5,810 nt of DNA from Moraxellaceae bacterium (lineage in GTDB: Bacteria; Pseudomonadota; Gammaproteobacteria; Pseudomonadales; Moraxellaceae): positions 1 through 5,810 of the forward strand of contig JAUXNL010000579.1 in assembly GCA_030684415.1 (NCBI GenBank), read 5' to 3'. The notes under the pieces were generated by a model. It saw only the letters and a program-made list of their open reading frames with translations. It had not been told where the DNA came from and ran no database searches. The position numbers and the translations under genes were made by a program. This document shows, in pieces, positions 1-5,734 of the stretch (the first letter of the stretch is position 1; every line of letters starts with the position of its first letter).

Positions 1-79
1 GCTCAAGGCGCGCAAGCCCCAGGCCTCGCGCCCGCGCTCTCCCGAAGTCTACCTGCTGGCCCAGGATTTCCGGGGTTGA
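1..79 (+). CDS. rlmE: 23S rRNA (uridine-2'-O-)methyltransferase RlmE, C-terminal fragment
   Basis: Only the last 25 codons are present. They are read from base 2 and end at TGA 77-79. The visible peptide contains KARKPQASRPRSPEVYLLAQ, which matches the conserved RlmE (FtsJ/RrmJ) C-terminus, where a K-x-R-K-P-x-x-S-R-x-R-S-x-E-V-Y pattern is typical. RlmE methylates the 2'-O of a uridine in the A-loop of 23S rRNA (U2552 in E. coli) using S-adenosylmethionine. The catalytic and SAM-binding parts lie left of the window, so their integrity cannot be judged. The assignment is supported by position, since rlmE directly precedes ftsH in many gammaproteobacteria. A promoter-like element lies between the two genes, so ftsH may be transcribed independently as well as by read-through. 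Confidence 0.85.
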   Translation, partial: LKARKPQASRPRSPEVYLLAQDFRG

Positions 80-87
80 ACCGTCCT

Positions 88-117
88 CCTCCCCCTGACA
101 GGTTGTCAGTCCGGAGG
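88..117. repeat. Inverted repeat / hairpin between rlmE and ftsH
   Basis: A perfect 6-base inverted repeat, CTGACA (95-100) and TGTCAG (104-109), surrounds the spacer GGT. It is nested inside a second pair, CCTCC (88-92) and GGAGG (113-117), separated by a small internal loop. No T-run follows, so it does not look like a standard intrinsic terminator for rlmE. The inner right arm overlaps the best -35 candidate (103-108) of the ftsH promoter, which would suit an operator. A structured rlmE mRNA 3' end is equally possible. The repeat is read directly from the sequence; its function is inference. Confidence 0.5.
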
Positions 118-129
118 CGGCCCTATAAT
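103..129 (+). promoter_or_regulatory. Candidate ftsH promoter
   Basis: A perfect TATAAT lies at 124-129, with TTGTCA at 103-108 as the best -35. The spacer is 15 bases, shorter than the preferred 17. Transcription would start near 136, giving a leader of about 53 bases. The -10 is preceded by CCC, so CCCTATAAT also resembles the CCCCAT-type -10 of sigma-32 promoters. In E. coli ftsH is heat inducible through sigma-32, so a dual or heat-shock promoter is conceivable. The -35 is not a good match to the sigma-32 consensus CTTGAAA, so that remains inference. Confidence 0.55.
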
Positions 130-169
130 GTCCTTGGACACGCCGCTGCCCCCGGGTACCGGTTACTGC

Positions 170-184
170 AACCCTGAGGGGGTT
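170..184 (+). promoter_or_regulatory. ftsH Shine-Dalgarno within a small leader hairpin
   Basis: A purine-rich GAGGGGG at 176-182 lies 6 bases before the TTG at 189. That is good spacing for this start and too far (15 bases) from the ATG at 198. The same segment can fold: AACCC (170-174) pairs with GGGTT (180-184) around the loop TGAGG, burying half of the ribosome binding site. The stem has only 5 base pairs. This site decides the start chosen for ftsH. Confidence 0.55.
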
Positions 185-188
185 TCCC

Positions 189-2150
189 TTGAACGACATG
201 TTGAAGAACCTGATTCTGTGGCTGGTCATTGCGGGTGTGCTGGTATTCGTCTTCAGCAACTTCAACCAGCAGCAGACCACCAAAAGCCTCAACTACTCCG
301 AGTTTGTGGCGGCTGTCGACAATGGCGACGTCCGCAAGGTGAAGATTGACGGGCTGACCATCGCTGGCGAGCGCCAGAATGGCGACAAGTTCACCACGGT
401 CCGTCCGCCGGTGCAGGATGCCGAGCTGATGCCGTCGCTGCTGTCGCGCAAAGTGATTGTCGAGGGGGCGGCGCCCGAGCAGCAGAGTGTGTGGATGCAA
501 CTGCTGGTGGCGGCCTTCCCTGTCATTCTCATTGTGGCGCTGTTCATGTTCTTCATGCGCCAGATGCAAGGCGGTGGGGGTGGAGCGGGCGGACGTGGCG
601 GTCCCATGACCTTTGGCAAGTCCAAGGCACGTCTGCTGTCTGAAGACCAGATCAAGACGACGTTTGCTGATGTCGCCGGTTGTGACGAGGCTAAACAGGA
701 TGTCGAGGAAATCGTTGAATTCCTGCGTGATCCGGGCAAGTTCCAACGCCTCGGCGGCAAGATTCCCCGTGGCGTGCTGATGGTCGGCCCGCCCGGCACA
801 GGCAAGACCTTGCTCGCCAAGTCGATTGCTGGCGAAGCCAAGGTGCCATTCTTCTCCATCTCCGGTTCTGACTTTGTGGAAATGTTCGTCGGTGTCGGTG
901 CCTCGCGTGTGCGTGACATGTTCGAGCAGGCCAAGAAGCAGGCGCCGTGCATCATTTTCATCGATGAAATTGATGCGGTCGGTCGTCATCGCGGTGCCGG
1001 TCTTGGTGGCGGGCATGACGAGCGTGAGCAGACCCTGAACCAGTTGCTCGTTGAAATGGACGGTTTTGAAAGCAACGACGGCATCATCGTGATTGCAGCA
1101 ACCAACCGCCCTGATGTGCTGGATAACGCGCTGCTGCGTCCGGGTCGCTTCGATCGCCAGGTGGTGGTCGGCCTCCCGGACATTCGCGGGCGCGAGCAGA
1201 TCCTGAAAGTGCATATGCGCAAGGTGCCGCTTGGCGAGGATGTATTGCCTGAGCGGATCGCGCGCGGCACCCCCGGATTCTCGGGAGCGGATCTTGCCAA
1301 TCTGGTCAATGAGGCGGCCTTGTTTGCGGCACGCAACAACAAGAAAACGGTCGAGATGCAAGAGTTCGAGCAGGCCAAGGACAAGATCATGATGGGCGCT
1401 GAGCGCAAGTCCATGGTCATGTCGGATACCGAAAAGCTGAACACGGCGTATCACGAAGCGGGCCACGCAATTGTCGGGCGCTTTGTGCCTGAGCATGATC
1501 CGGTCTACAAAGTTTCCATCATTCCCCGTGGTCGTGCGCTTGGCGTGACCATGTTCCTGCCTGAAGAAGATCGCTACAGCTGGTCCAAGCGTGGCATCGA
1601 ATCGAAAATATGCTCGATGTTTGGTGGGCGTATCGCGGAAGAGCTGACGCTGGGCTTTGACGGTGTGACCACGGGTGCCAGCAATGACATCCAGCGTGCG
1701 ACTGAAATGGCACGCAACATGGTGACCAAGTGGGGGCTGTCAGAAAAGATGGGCCCGCTGATGTACGAAGAGGATGAAGGCGAAGTTTTTCTCGGGCGCT
1801 CCGTGACCCAGCGTAAGAATGTGTCGGCTCAGACGGCTATGGATATCGACAACGAAATTCGTGCAATCGTGGATCGTTGCTATGACCGTGCTCGCCAGAT
1901 TCTGGTCGACAATCGTGACAAGCTCGATCTCATGGCCGAAGCGCTGATGCAGTATGAAACCATCGATGCCGAGCAGATTGACGCCATCATGGAAGGCCGG
2001 CGTCCGGCGCCGCCCAAAGACTGGAACAGTGGCAGTGGTGCATCTGGTGGCGGTACGCCAGTGGTGGCGGATACGGCCACACCAACTCCCGGTGCGGATG
2101 CCGACTCCTCAGGCAGCTCCGGGATTGGCGGCCCTGCCGGTCAGCACTGA
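189..2150 (+). CDS. ftsH: ATP-dependent zinc metalloprotease FtsH
   Basis: This is the membrane-anchored AAA+ protease that extracts and degrades membrane proteins and short-lived cytosolic regulators; LpxC and sigma-32 are the known E. coli substrates. The 653 residues are close to E. coli FtsH (about 644). In order, they show a first membrane helix (about 6-24), a periplasmic domain (about 25-101), a second helix (about 102-123) and a glycine-rich linker (128-138). The AAA+ module follows: Walker A GPPGTGKT (200-207), pore motif FVG (233-235), Walker B IIFIDE (255-260) and arginine fingers R317 and R320. The M41 zinc site is HEAGH (422-426), and D500 in TGASND is the likely third zinc ligand. 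All key residues are present. Residues from about 613 form a Gly/Ser/Thr/Pro-rich tail. The TTG start is preferred because the only good ribosome binding site fits it and the resulting MNDMLKN resembles relatives; ATG 198 is the alternative. The gene probably has its own promoter. Confidence 0.98.
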   Translation: MNDMLKNLILWLVIAGVLVFVFSNFNQQQTTKSLNYSEFVAAVDNGDVRKVKIDGLTIAGERQNGDKFTTVRPPVQDAELMPSLLSRKVIVEGAAPEQQSVWMQLLVAAFPVILIVALFMFFMRQMQGGGGGAGGRGGPMTFGKSKARLLSEDQIKTTFADVAGCDEAKQDVEEIVEFLRDPGKFQRLGGKIPRGVLMVGPPGTGKTLLAKSIAGEAKVPFFSISGSDFVEMFVGVGASRVRDMFEQAKKQAPCIIFIDEIDAVGRHRGAGLGGGHDEREQTLNQLLVEMDGFESNDGIIVIAATNRPDVLDNALLRPGRFDRQVVVGLPDIRGREQILKVHMRKVPLGEDVLPERIARGTPGFSGADLANLVNEAALFAARNNKKTVEMQEFEQAKDKIMMGAERKSMVMSDTEKLNTAYHEAGHAIVGRFVPEHDPVYKVSIIPRGRALGVTMFLPEEDRYSWSKRGIESKICSMFGGRIAEELTLGFDGVTTGASNDIQRATEMARNMVTKWGLSEKMGPLMYEEDEGEVFLGRSVTQRKNVSAQTAMDIDNEIRAIVDRCYDRARQILVDNRDKLDLMAEALMQYETIDAEQIDAIMEGRRPAPPKDWNSGSGASGGGTPVVADTATPTPGADADSSGSSGIGGPAGQH

Positions 2151-2167
2151 GTCACCTGCGCTTTCCT

Positions 2168-2194
2168 GACCGGGCCGCTGATGCGGCCCGAGTC
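2168..2194. terminator. GC-rich hairpin between ftsH and folP (weak or partial terminator)
   Basis: CGGGCCGC (2171-2178) and GCGGCCCG (2183-2190) form a perfect 8-base-pair stem around the loop TGAT. It can be extended by GAC/GTC (2168-2170 with 2192-2194) across one bulged A. It begins 20 bases after the ftsH stop. Only a short ATTT follows, so full intrinsic termination is doubtful. Partial attenuation, or a 3' end stabilising ftsH mRNA, is at least as likely. The hairpin also contains the ATG at 2181 in its loop, which argues against that codon as the folP start. Confidence 0.5.
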
Positions 2195-2222
2195 ATTTCA
2201 ACTCCCTGCCTGTGTGTATGAC

Positions 2223-3080
2223 ATGAATACTGAGCTTGTCTGCGGTAGCCGACATCTTGATCTTTCTTCGCCTCGCGTCATGGGCATCTTGAATGTCACG
2301 CCGGACTCTTTTTCAGATGGTGGTTGCTTTGTCACGGTCGAGGCTGCGTTGCGCCAGGCTGTGCAGATGCAGGCGGATGGCGCCGCCATTATTGATATCG
2401 GTGCAGAAAGCACGCGTCCCGGCGCCGTGCCGGTATCGGCCCAAGAAGAGCTGGATCGGTTGTTGCCGGTAGTGGAGGCGGTAGCGCGTGAAGTGGATGT
2501 GGTCATTTCGGTAGATACCTCGACGGCAGAGGTGATGCGTGAGGCCGCTGCCCGTGGGGCGGGCTTTCTCAATGATGTACGTGCCTTGCGGCGGCCAGGG
2601 GCCGTGCAGGCGGCGGCGGCCACCGGGCTCCCCGTTTGTCTGATGCACATGCAGGGCGAGCCTGTCAGCATGCAGCAGCAGCCGCATTACGAGAGCGTGC
2701 AGGAGGAGGTGAGTGCTTTTTTTGATGCGCGCGTGGCGGCGTGTGCGCTGGCGGGCATCGGCCCGGAGCGACTGGTCATCGATCCCGGCTTCGGGTTTGG
2801 AAAGTCGCTGGCGCACAATGTCGCCCTGCTAGAAGGCTTGGAGCGGTTTGCGGCACGAGGCATGCCTGTGCTGGTCGGGCTGTCACGCAAATCCATGCTC
2901 GGAGCGTTGCTGGGTGGTGCGCCGCTGGATCAGCGTCTGCATGCGGGTGTGGCAGCGGCCGTGATTGCGGTGATGAAGGGCGCGGCAATTGTGCGTGCCC
3001 ACGATGTGAAGGCCACTGTTGATGCATTAGCAGTGGCAGCGGCGGTGCAAAAGCATCGTCGCGTAAAGGAGCTGGCATGA
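2223..3080 (+). CDS. folP: Dihydropteroate synthase
   Basis: The enzyme condenses 6-hydroxymethyl-dihydropterin pyrophosphate with p-aminobenzoate to give dihydropteroate in folate synthesis, in the cytosol; it is the sulfonamide target. With the start at 2223 it has 285 residues (E. coli 282). The TIM-barrel signatures are GILNVTPDSFSDGG (21-34), DIGAESTRPGA (58-68), VDTS (97-100), FLND (115-118), LMHMQG (140-145), DPGFGFGKS (187-195), SRKS (221-224) and RAHDV (258-262). The loop positions often altered in sulfonamide resistance look wild type (F30 in TPDSF, P66 in TRPG). The open frame extends to ATG 2181, but that codon lies in a hairpin loop, and starting at 2223 aligns the N-terminus with E. 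coli FolP. Neither start has a clear Shine-Dalgarno sequence, so the start is less certain than the gene. Its last 4 bases overlap glmM (ATGA), indicating co-transcription and probable translational coupling. Confidence 0.95.
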   Translation: MNTELVCGSRHLDLSSPRVMGILNVTPDSFSDGGCFVTVEAALRQAVQMQADGAAIIDIGAESTRPGAVPVSAQEELDRLLPVVEAVAREVDVVISVDTSTAEVMREAAARGAGFLNDVRALRRPGAVQAAAATGLPVCLMHMQGEPVSMQQQPHYESVQEEVSAFFDARVAACALAGIGPERLVIDPGFGFGKSLAHNVALLEGLERFAARGMPVLVGLSRKSMLGALLGGAPLDQRLHAGVAAAVIAVMKGAAIVRAHDVKATVDALAVAAAVQKHRRVKELA

Positions 3081-4414
3081 AAAAAACCTATTTTGGCACC
3101 GATGGGATTCGTGGTCGTGTGGGCGAGGCCCCCATTACGCCAGAGTTTGCTCTCCAGTTGGGTTGGGCTGCTGGCAAGGCATTGGCCAGGCAGGGGCGTG
3201 CCTCGGTGGTGGTGGGTAAGGACACGCGACTGTCCGGCTATCTGCTGGAGTCTGCGCTTGAGGCCGGGCTTTCGGCGGCGGGCGTCAGTGTGCGTTTGCT
3301 CGGGCCCATGCCAACGCCTGCGATTGCCTATCTCACGCGGGCCTTTCATGCCAGCGCCGGGATTGTGATTTCGGCATCGCACAATCCCTATTACGACAAC
3401 GGCATCAAATTCTTTGGTGCGGACGGAAAAAAACTGGCGGATGCTGTTGAGGCGGAAATCGAAGCGTGGCTCGAAAAGCCACTCACGATCGATGCGCCGG
3501 ATGCGCTGGGCAAGGCAATGCGTCAGGAAGATGCTCGCGGCCGGTATATTGAATTCTGCAAGTCGAGCTTCCCCTTCAGTCTCAGTTTGAGTGGGCTGAA
3601 AATTGTCGTCGATGCGGCTCACGGTGCGGCCTATCAAGTCGGGCCTGCCGTGTTTGGTGAGTTGGGTGCGGAGGTGATTCGTCTGGCATGTGAGCCGGAT
3701 GGACTCAACATCAACCGCGATTGTGGCTCAACCCATCCTGAGGGCTTGCAGGAGGCTGTACTCGCGCAGGGCGCGGATGTCGGTATCGCTTTTGATGGCG
3801 ACAGTGATCGCGTCGTCATGGTGGATCGTCAAGGCGCATTGGTCGACGGTGATGAGCTGATTGTCATCATTGCGCAGGCCCGTCTTGCTGCAGGCCTTCC
3901 CGTGCAGGGGGTGGTCGGCACGCTCATGAGCAATCTGGGCATGGAGTTGGCGCTGCGCGAAATGGGGCTGGAGTTTGTGCGCGCCAACGTGGGCGACCGC
4001 TACGTCATGGCGGAGCTGGAGTCGCGCGGCTGGACCCTGGGGGGAGAAGCGTCAGGCCATATTGTCTGTCTCGATAAAACCACAACGGGCGATGCCATTA
4101 TTGCGGCACTGCAGGTGCTGGCGGCGATGGTGTCTTCCGGTCGGGCATTGCACGAGTTGCGTGGTGCCATGCAGAAGTTCCCGCAAAAGCTGGTGAATGT
4201 GCGTGTGGCGAAGCGCAGTGATCCCATGGCGCACGCCGGTATTGCGCAAGCGGTGCGGGCTGCCGAAGAACGCATGGCGGGGCGAGGTCGTGTCTTGCTG
4301 CGTGCGTCGGGCACCGAACCGCTCATTCGCGTGATGGTGGAGGGCGCCGAGCATGGTCTGGTTGGCGCCTTGGCGGACGAGCTTGCGGCGCTGGTAGAGA
4401 CGGCTCTGGCCTAA
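3077..4414 (+). CDS. glmM: Phosphoglucosamine mutase
   Basis: GlmM interconverts glucosamine-6-phosphate and glucosamine-1-phosphate. This is the step before GlmU makes UDP-GlcNAc for peptidoglycan and lipopolysaccharide. The 445 residues match the family's usual length. The N-terminus has FGTDGIRG (6-13). The active-site loop SASHNP (99-104) carries the serine that is phosphorylated, S101, by comparison with S102 of E. coli. The magnesium-binding loop is DGDSDR (240-245), the sugar-binding loop GGEASGH (322-328), and the C-terminal phosphate-binding loop RASGTEPLIRVM (409-420). All four domains of the alpha-D-phosphohexomutase fold are therefore represented and intact. The start is supported by GGAG (3068-3071) 5 bases upstream and by the ATGA overlap with folP. 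SASHNP and the exact family signatures favour GlmM over phosphomannomutase or phosphoglucomutase. Confidence 0.98.
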   Translation: MKKTYFGTDGIRGRVGEAPITPEFALQLGWAAGKALARQGRASVVVGKDTRLSGYLLESALEAGLSAAGVSVRLLGPMPTPAIAYLTRAFHASAGIVISASHNPYYDNGIKFFGADGKKLADAVEAEIEAWLEKPLTIDAPDALGKAMRQEDARGRYIEFCKSSFPFSLSLSGLKIVVDAAHGAAYQVGPAVFGELGAEVIRLACEPDGLNINRDCGSTHPEGLQEAVLAQGADVGIAFDGDSDRVVMVDRQGALVDGDELIVIIAQARLAAGLPVQGVVGTLMSNLGMELALREMGLEFVRANVGDRYVMAELESRGWTLGGEASGHIVCLDKTTTGDAIIAALQVLAAMVSSGRALHELRGAMQKFPQKLVNVRVAKRSDPMAHAGIAQAVRAAEERMAGRGRVLLRASGTEPLIRVMVEGAEHGLVGALADELAALVETALA

Positions 4415-4425
4415 GGTTTGATCTG

Positions 4426-4479
4426 ATGCCCGGTCTGAGGTCTGGCCTGTTCCGGGTTCGCTAAAAAAAGACCGGGCAT
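4426..4479. repeat. 11-base perfect inverted repeat after glmM, with a competing inner arm
   Basis: ATGCCCGGTCT (4426-4436) is exactly complementary to AGACCGGGCAT (4469-4479), with a 32-base loop. Inside the loop, CCGGG (4452-4456) can pair with the same CCCGG (4429-4433), so two mutually exclusive hairpins are possible. A run of seven A lies at 4463-4469. No strong T-run follows on the + strand, so this is not a textbook terminator for glmM. It starts 12 bases after the glmM stop and ends just before the candidate tpiA promoter, so an mRNA 3' end or attenuator role is plausible. Confidence 0.5.
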
Positions 4480-4482
4480 TGG

Positions 4483-4511
4483 TTGTTTCGCCGGGGCGGC
4501 TTCGCTAAGAT
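4483..4511 (+). promoter_or_regulatory. Candidate tpiA promoter
   Basis: TTGTTT (4483-4488) and TAAGAT (4506-4511) are separated by exactly 17 bases, giving a moderate sigma-70 match. Transcription would start near 4518 and leave a short leader of about 34 bases. This would let tpiA, secG and the tRNA be expressed separately from the upstream genes. The in-frame TTG at 4483, which would extend tpiA by 23 codons, falls in this -35 box and is therefore unlikely to be a start codon. Confidence 0.45.
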
Positions 4512-4540
4512 TGCGCCCCTCGCGCCGGGGAGCCCGGATA

Positions 4541-4546
4541 GAGAGG
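4541..4546 (+). promoter_or_regulatory. tpiA ribosome binding site
   Basis: GAGAGG lies 5 bases before the ATG at 4552. It fixes the tpiA start there rather than at the upstream in-frame TTG 4483, which has no such site and would add a tail foreign to the family. Confidence 0.7.
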
Positions 4547-4551
4547 ATGCG

Positions 4552-5316
4552 ATGCGCCGCAACAAGCTGGTGGCCGGCAACTGGAAAATGCAGGGGCGAC
4601 AGGCTGGCAACACGGCCTTGGTCGGCTCGCTGCTAGCGCATGCTGCAGAGTGGTCCGGTGTGGAAATGTGGGTGGCGCCGCCGCTGCCGTATTTGCAGCA
4701 AGTCGGCGCACTGCTGTCGGGCTCTACGGTTTCCTTGCTCGCGCAGAATGTCTCTCACGAGGATGATGGCGCCTGCACAGGTGAGGTTTCTGCTGGCATG
4801 CTGGCAGACTGTGGTTGCATGGCGGTGATTGTGGGTCATTCCGAGCGTCGTTCGCGATATGGCGAAACGGATGCTCAGGTGGCGGAAAAGTTTGTAAGAG
4901 CGCAGGCGGTTGGTTTGGTGCCGGTGCTGTGTGTTGGTGAGACATTGGCCGAGCGTGATGCCGGGCAAACCGAGGGCGTGGTGCTGCGCCAGCTTGAAGC
5001 GGTCTTGCAGCGTGCTGGCGTAAAGTCCTTCGCAAATGCCGTGCTGGCTTATGAGCCGGTGTGGGCGATCGGGACGGGCCATAGCGCAACTCCCGCACAG
5101 GCGCAGGCCGTGCATGTGGTGTTGCGAGAGCATGTGGCGGTGGTCGACCCGGTAACAGCGGCTGCGTTAAGGGTGTTGTACGGCGGCAGTGTAAAAGCGT
5201 CGAATGCGGCGGAGCTGTTTGCAATGCCGGATATTGATGGCGCCTTGGTGGGTGGGGCGTCGCTGGACGCCAATGAATTTGCAGCGATTGCCCGGGCTGC
5301 CCGGGCAGCGCAATAA
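4552..5316 (+). CDS. tpiA: Triosephosphate isomerase
   Basis: TpiA interconverts dihydroxyacetone phosphate and glyceraldehyde-3-phosphate in glycolysis and gluconeogenesis, as a cytosolic homodimer. The 254 residues are typical (about 250). All catalytic elements are visible: N10 and K12 in AGNWKM, H96 in GHSERR, the catalytic base E168 in AYEPVWAIGTG with the phosphate-gripping loop 6 directly after it (about 169-176), YGGSVK (210-215), and the phosphate-binding GG in LVGGASL (242-248). The TGE motif of the dimer-interface loop is at 76-78. The start is the ATG with the GAGAGG site; a family-like N-terminus, MRRNKLVAGNWKM, begins exactly there. It lies 137 bases after glmM, with its own candidate promoter, and 29 bases before secG. 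A tpiA between glmM and secG is known from pseudomonads, whereas E. coli keeps tpiA elsewhere. Confidence 0.98.
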   Translation: MRRNKLVAGNWKMQGRQAGNTALVGSLLAHAAEWSGVEMWVAPPLPYLQQVGALLSGSTVSLLAQNVSHEDDGACTGEVSAGMLADCGCMAVIVGHSERRSRYGETDAQVAEKFVRAQAVGLVPVLCVGETLAERDAGQTEGVVLRQLEAVLQRAGVKSFANAVLAYEPVWAIGTGHSATPAQAQAVHVVLREHVAVVDPVTAAALRVLYGGSVKASNAAELFAMPDIDGALVGGASLDANEFAAIARAARAAQ

Positions 5317-5345
5317 GCGTGTAATGCGCAACAGGTAATAGAGCG

Positions 5346-5702
5346 ATGGAAACCCTGATCCTTGTAATGCATGTCGCGGTGGCGATTGTCATGGTCGGGC
5401 TGGTGTTGCTACAGCAGGGCAAGGGGGCCGAAATGGGCGCCTCGTTCGGCGCCGGGTCGTCGCAAACCGTTTTTGGTGCTGCGGGCGCTGCTGGCTTTCT
5501 GGTCAAGCTGACGGCCGTGCTGGCCGCCGTGTTCTTTGTGACTAGCCTGACGCTGGCGATTTATGCGCGAAAGAATGCAACCAACTATGGTCGTATTCCT
5601 GATGCTCCTGCTGTGCAGGTGCCTGCGGCTCCAGTGGGTGATGTGCCTGCCTCGCCGGTAGCGCCAGCGGCAGGTGATGTACCCGTAACACCGGCAAACT
5701 GA
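5346..5702 (+). CDS. secG: Protein translocase subunit SecG
   Basis: SecG is the small, auxiliary inner-membrane subunit of the SecYEG channel and assists SecA-driven export. The 118-residue protein has two membrane helices (about 2-22 and 51-73) joined by the conserved cytoplasmic loop LLQQGKGAEMGASFG (21-35), followed by a TVFG motif (41-44) and a small-residue stretch. This is the family signature. E. coli SecG is 110 residues. After the second helix a tail of about 45 residues (74-118) is rich in Pro, Ala and Val and contains GDVP twice (98-101, 110-113). Such tails vary widely between species. AGGT (5333-5336) is a modest ribosome binding site 9 bases before the ATG. Only 29 bases separate it from tpiA and 32 from the tRNA, so one transcript probably covers all three. 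Confidence 0.96.
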   Translation: METLILVMHVAVAIVMVGLVLLQQGKGAEMGASFGAGSSQTVFGAAGAAGFLVKLTAVLAAVFFVTSLTLAIYARKNATNYGRIPDAPAVQVPAAPVGDVPASPVAPAAGDVPVTPAN

Positions 5703-5711
5703 GATGGCCGG

Positions 5712-5723
5712 GCCCGCAAGGGC
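5712..5723. other. Short GCAA-tetraloop hairpin between secG and the tRNA
   Basis: GCCC (5712-5715) and GGGC (5720-5723) can form a 4-base-pair stem capped by GCAA, a stable GNRA-type tetraloop. No T-run follows. It may help separate the secG 3' end from the tRNA precursor, but it is small enough to be chance. Confidence 0.25.
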
Positions 5724-5734
5724 GAACAGGATCT

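Noticed and set aside
128..349. Small + strand open frame starting in the ftsH -10 box
   Set aside because: Its ATG overlaps TATAAT, so the main ftsH transcript would not contain it. It runs into ftsH in another frame and has no ribosome binding site.
123..1496. Long minus-strand open frame (457 codons) opposite ftsH
   Set aside because: It lies opposite a gene with all FtsH catalytic motifs. Its product is His/Arg/Leu-rich without any recognisable domain, and such open frames arise commonly opposite GC-rich genes. Its length is notable, but nothing supports expression.
2181..2222. 14-codon N-terminal extension of folP
   Set aside because: The ATG sits in the loop of a stable hairpin with no ribosome binding site, and the residues have no counterpart in E. 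coli FolP.
2930..3637. Minus-strand open frame (235 codons) across the folP-glmM junction
   Set aside because: No recognisable domain. It overlaps two intact conserved genes that share an ATGA junction, so a real antisense gene is unlikely.
4483..4551. 23-codon N-terminal extension of tpiA from TTG 4483
   Set aside because: The start lacks a ribosome binding site, overlaps the candidate promoter, and the added residues do not belong to the family. ATG 4552 has GAGAGG and a typical N-terminus.
4724..5506. Minus-strand open frame (260 codons) across tpiA and secG
   Set aside because: The translation is Pro/His/Thr/Arg-rich and low in complexity, with no family resemblance, and it spans two confirmed genes and their gap. 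It is a frame shadow.
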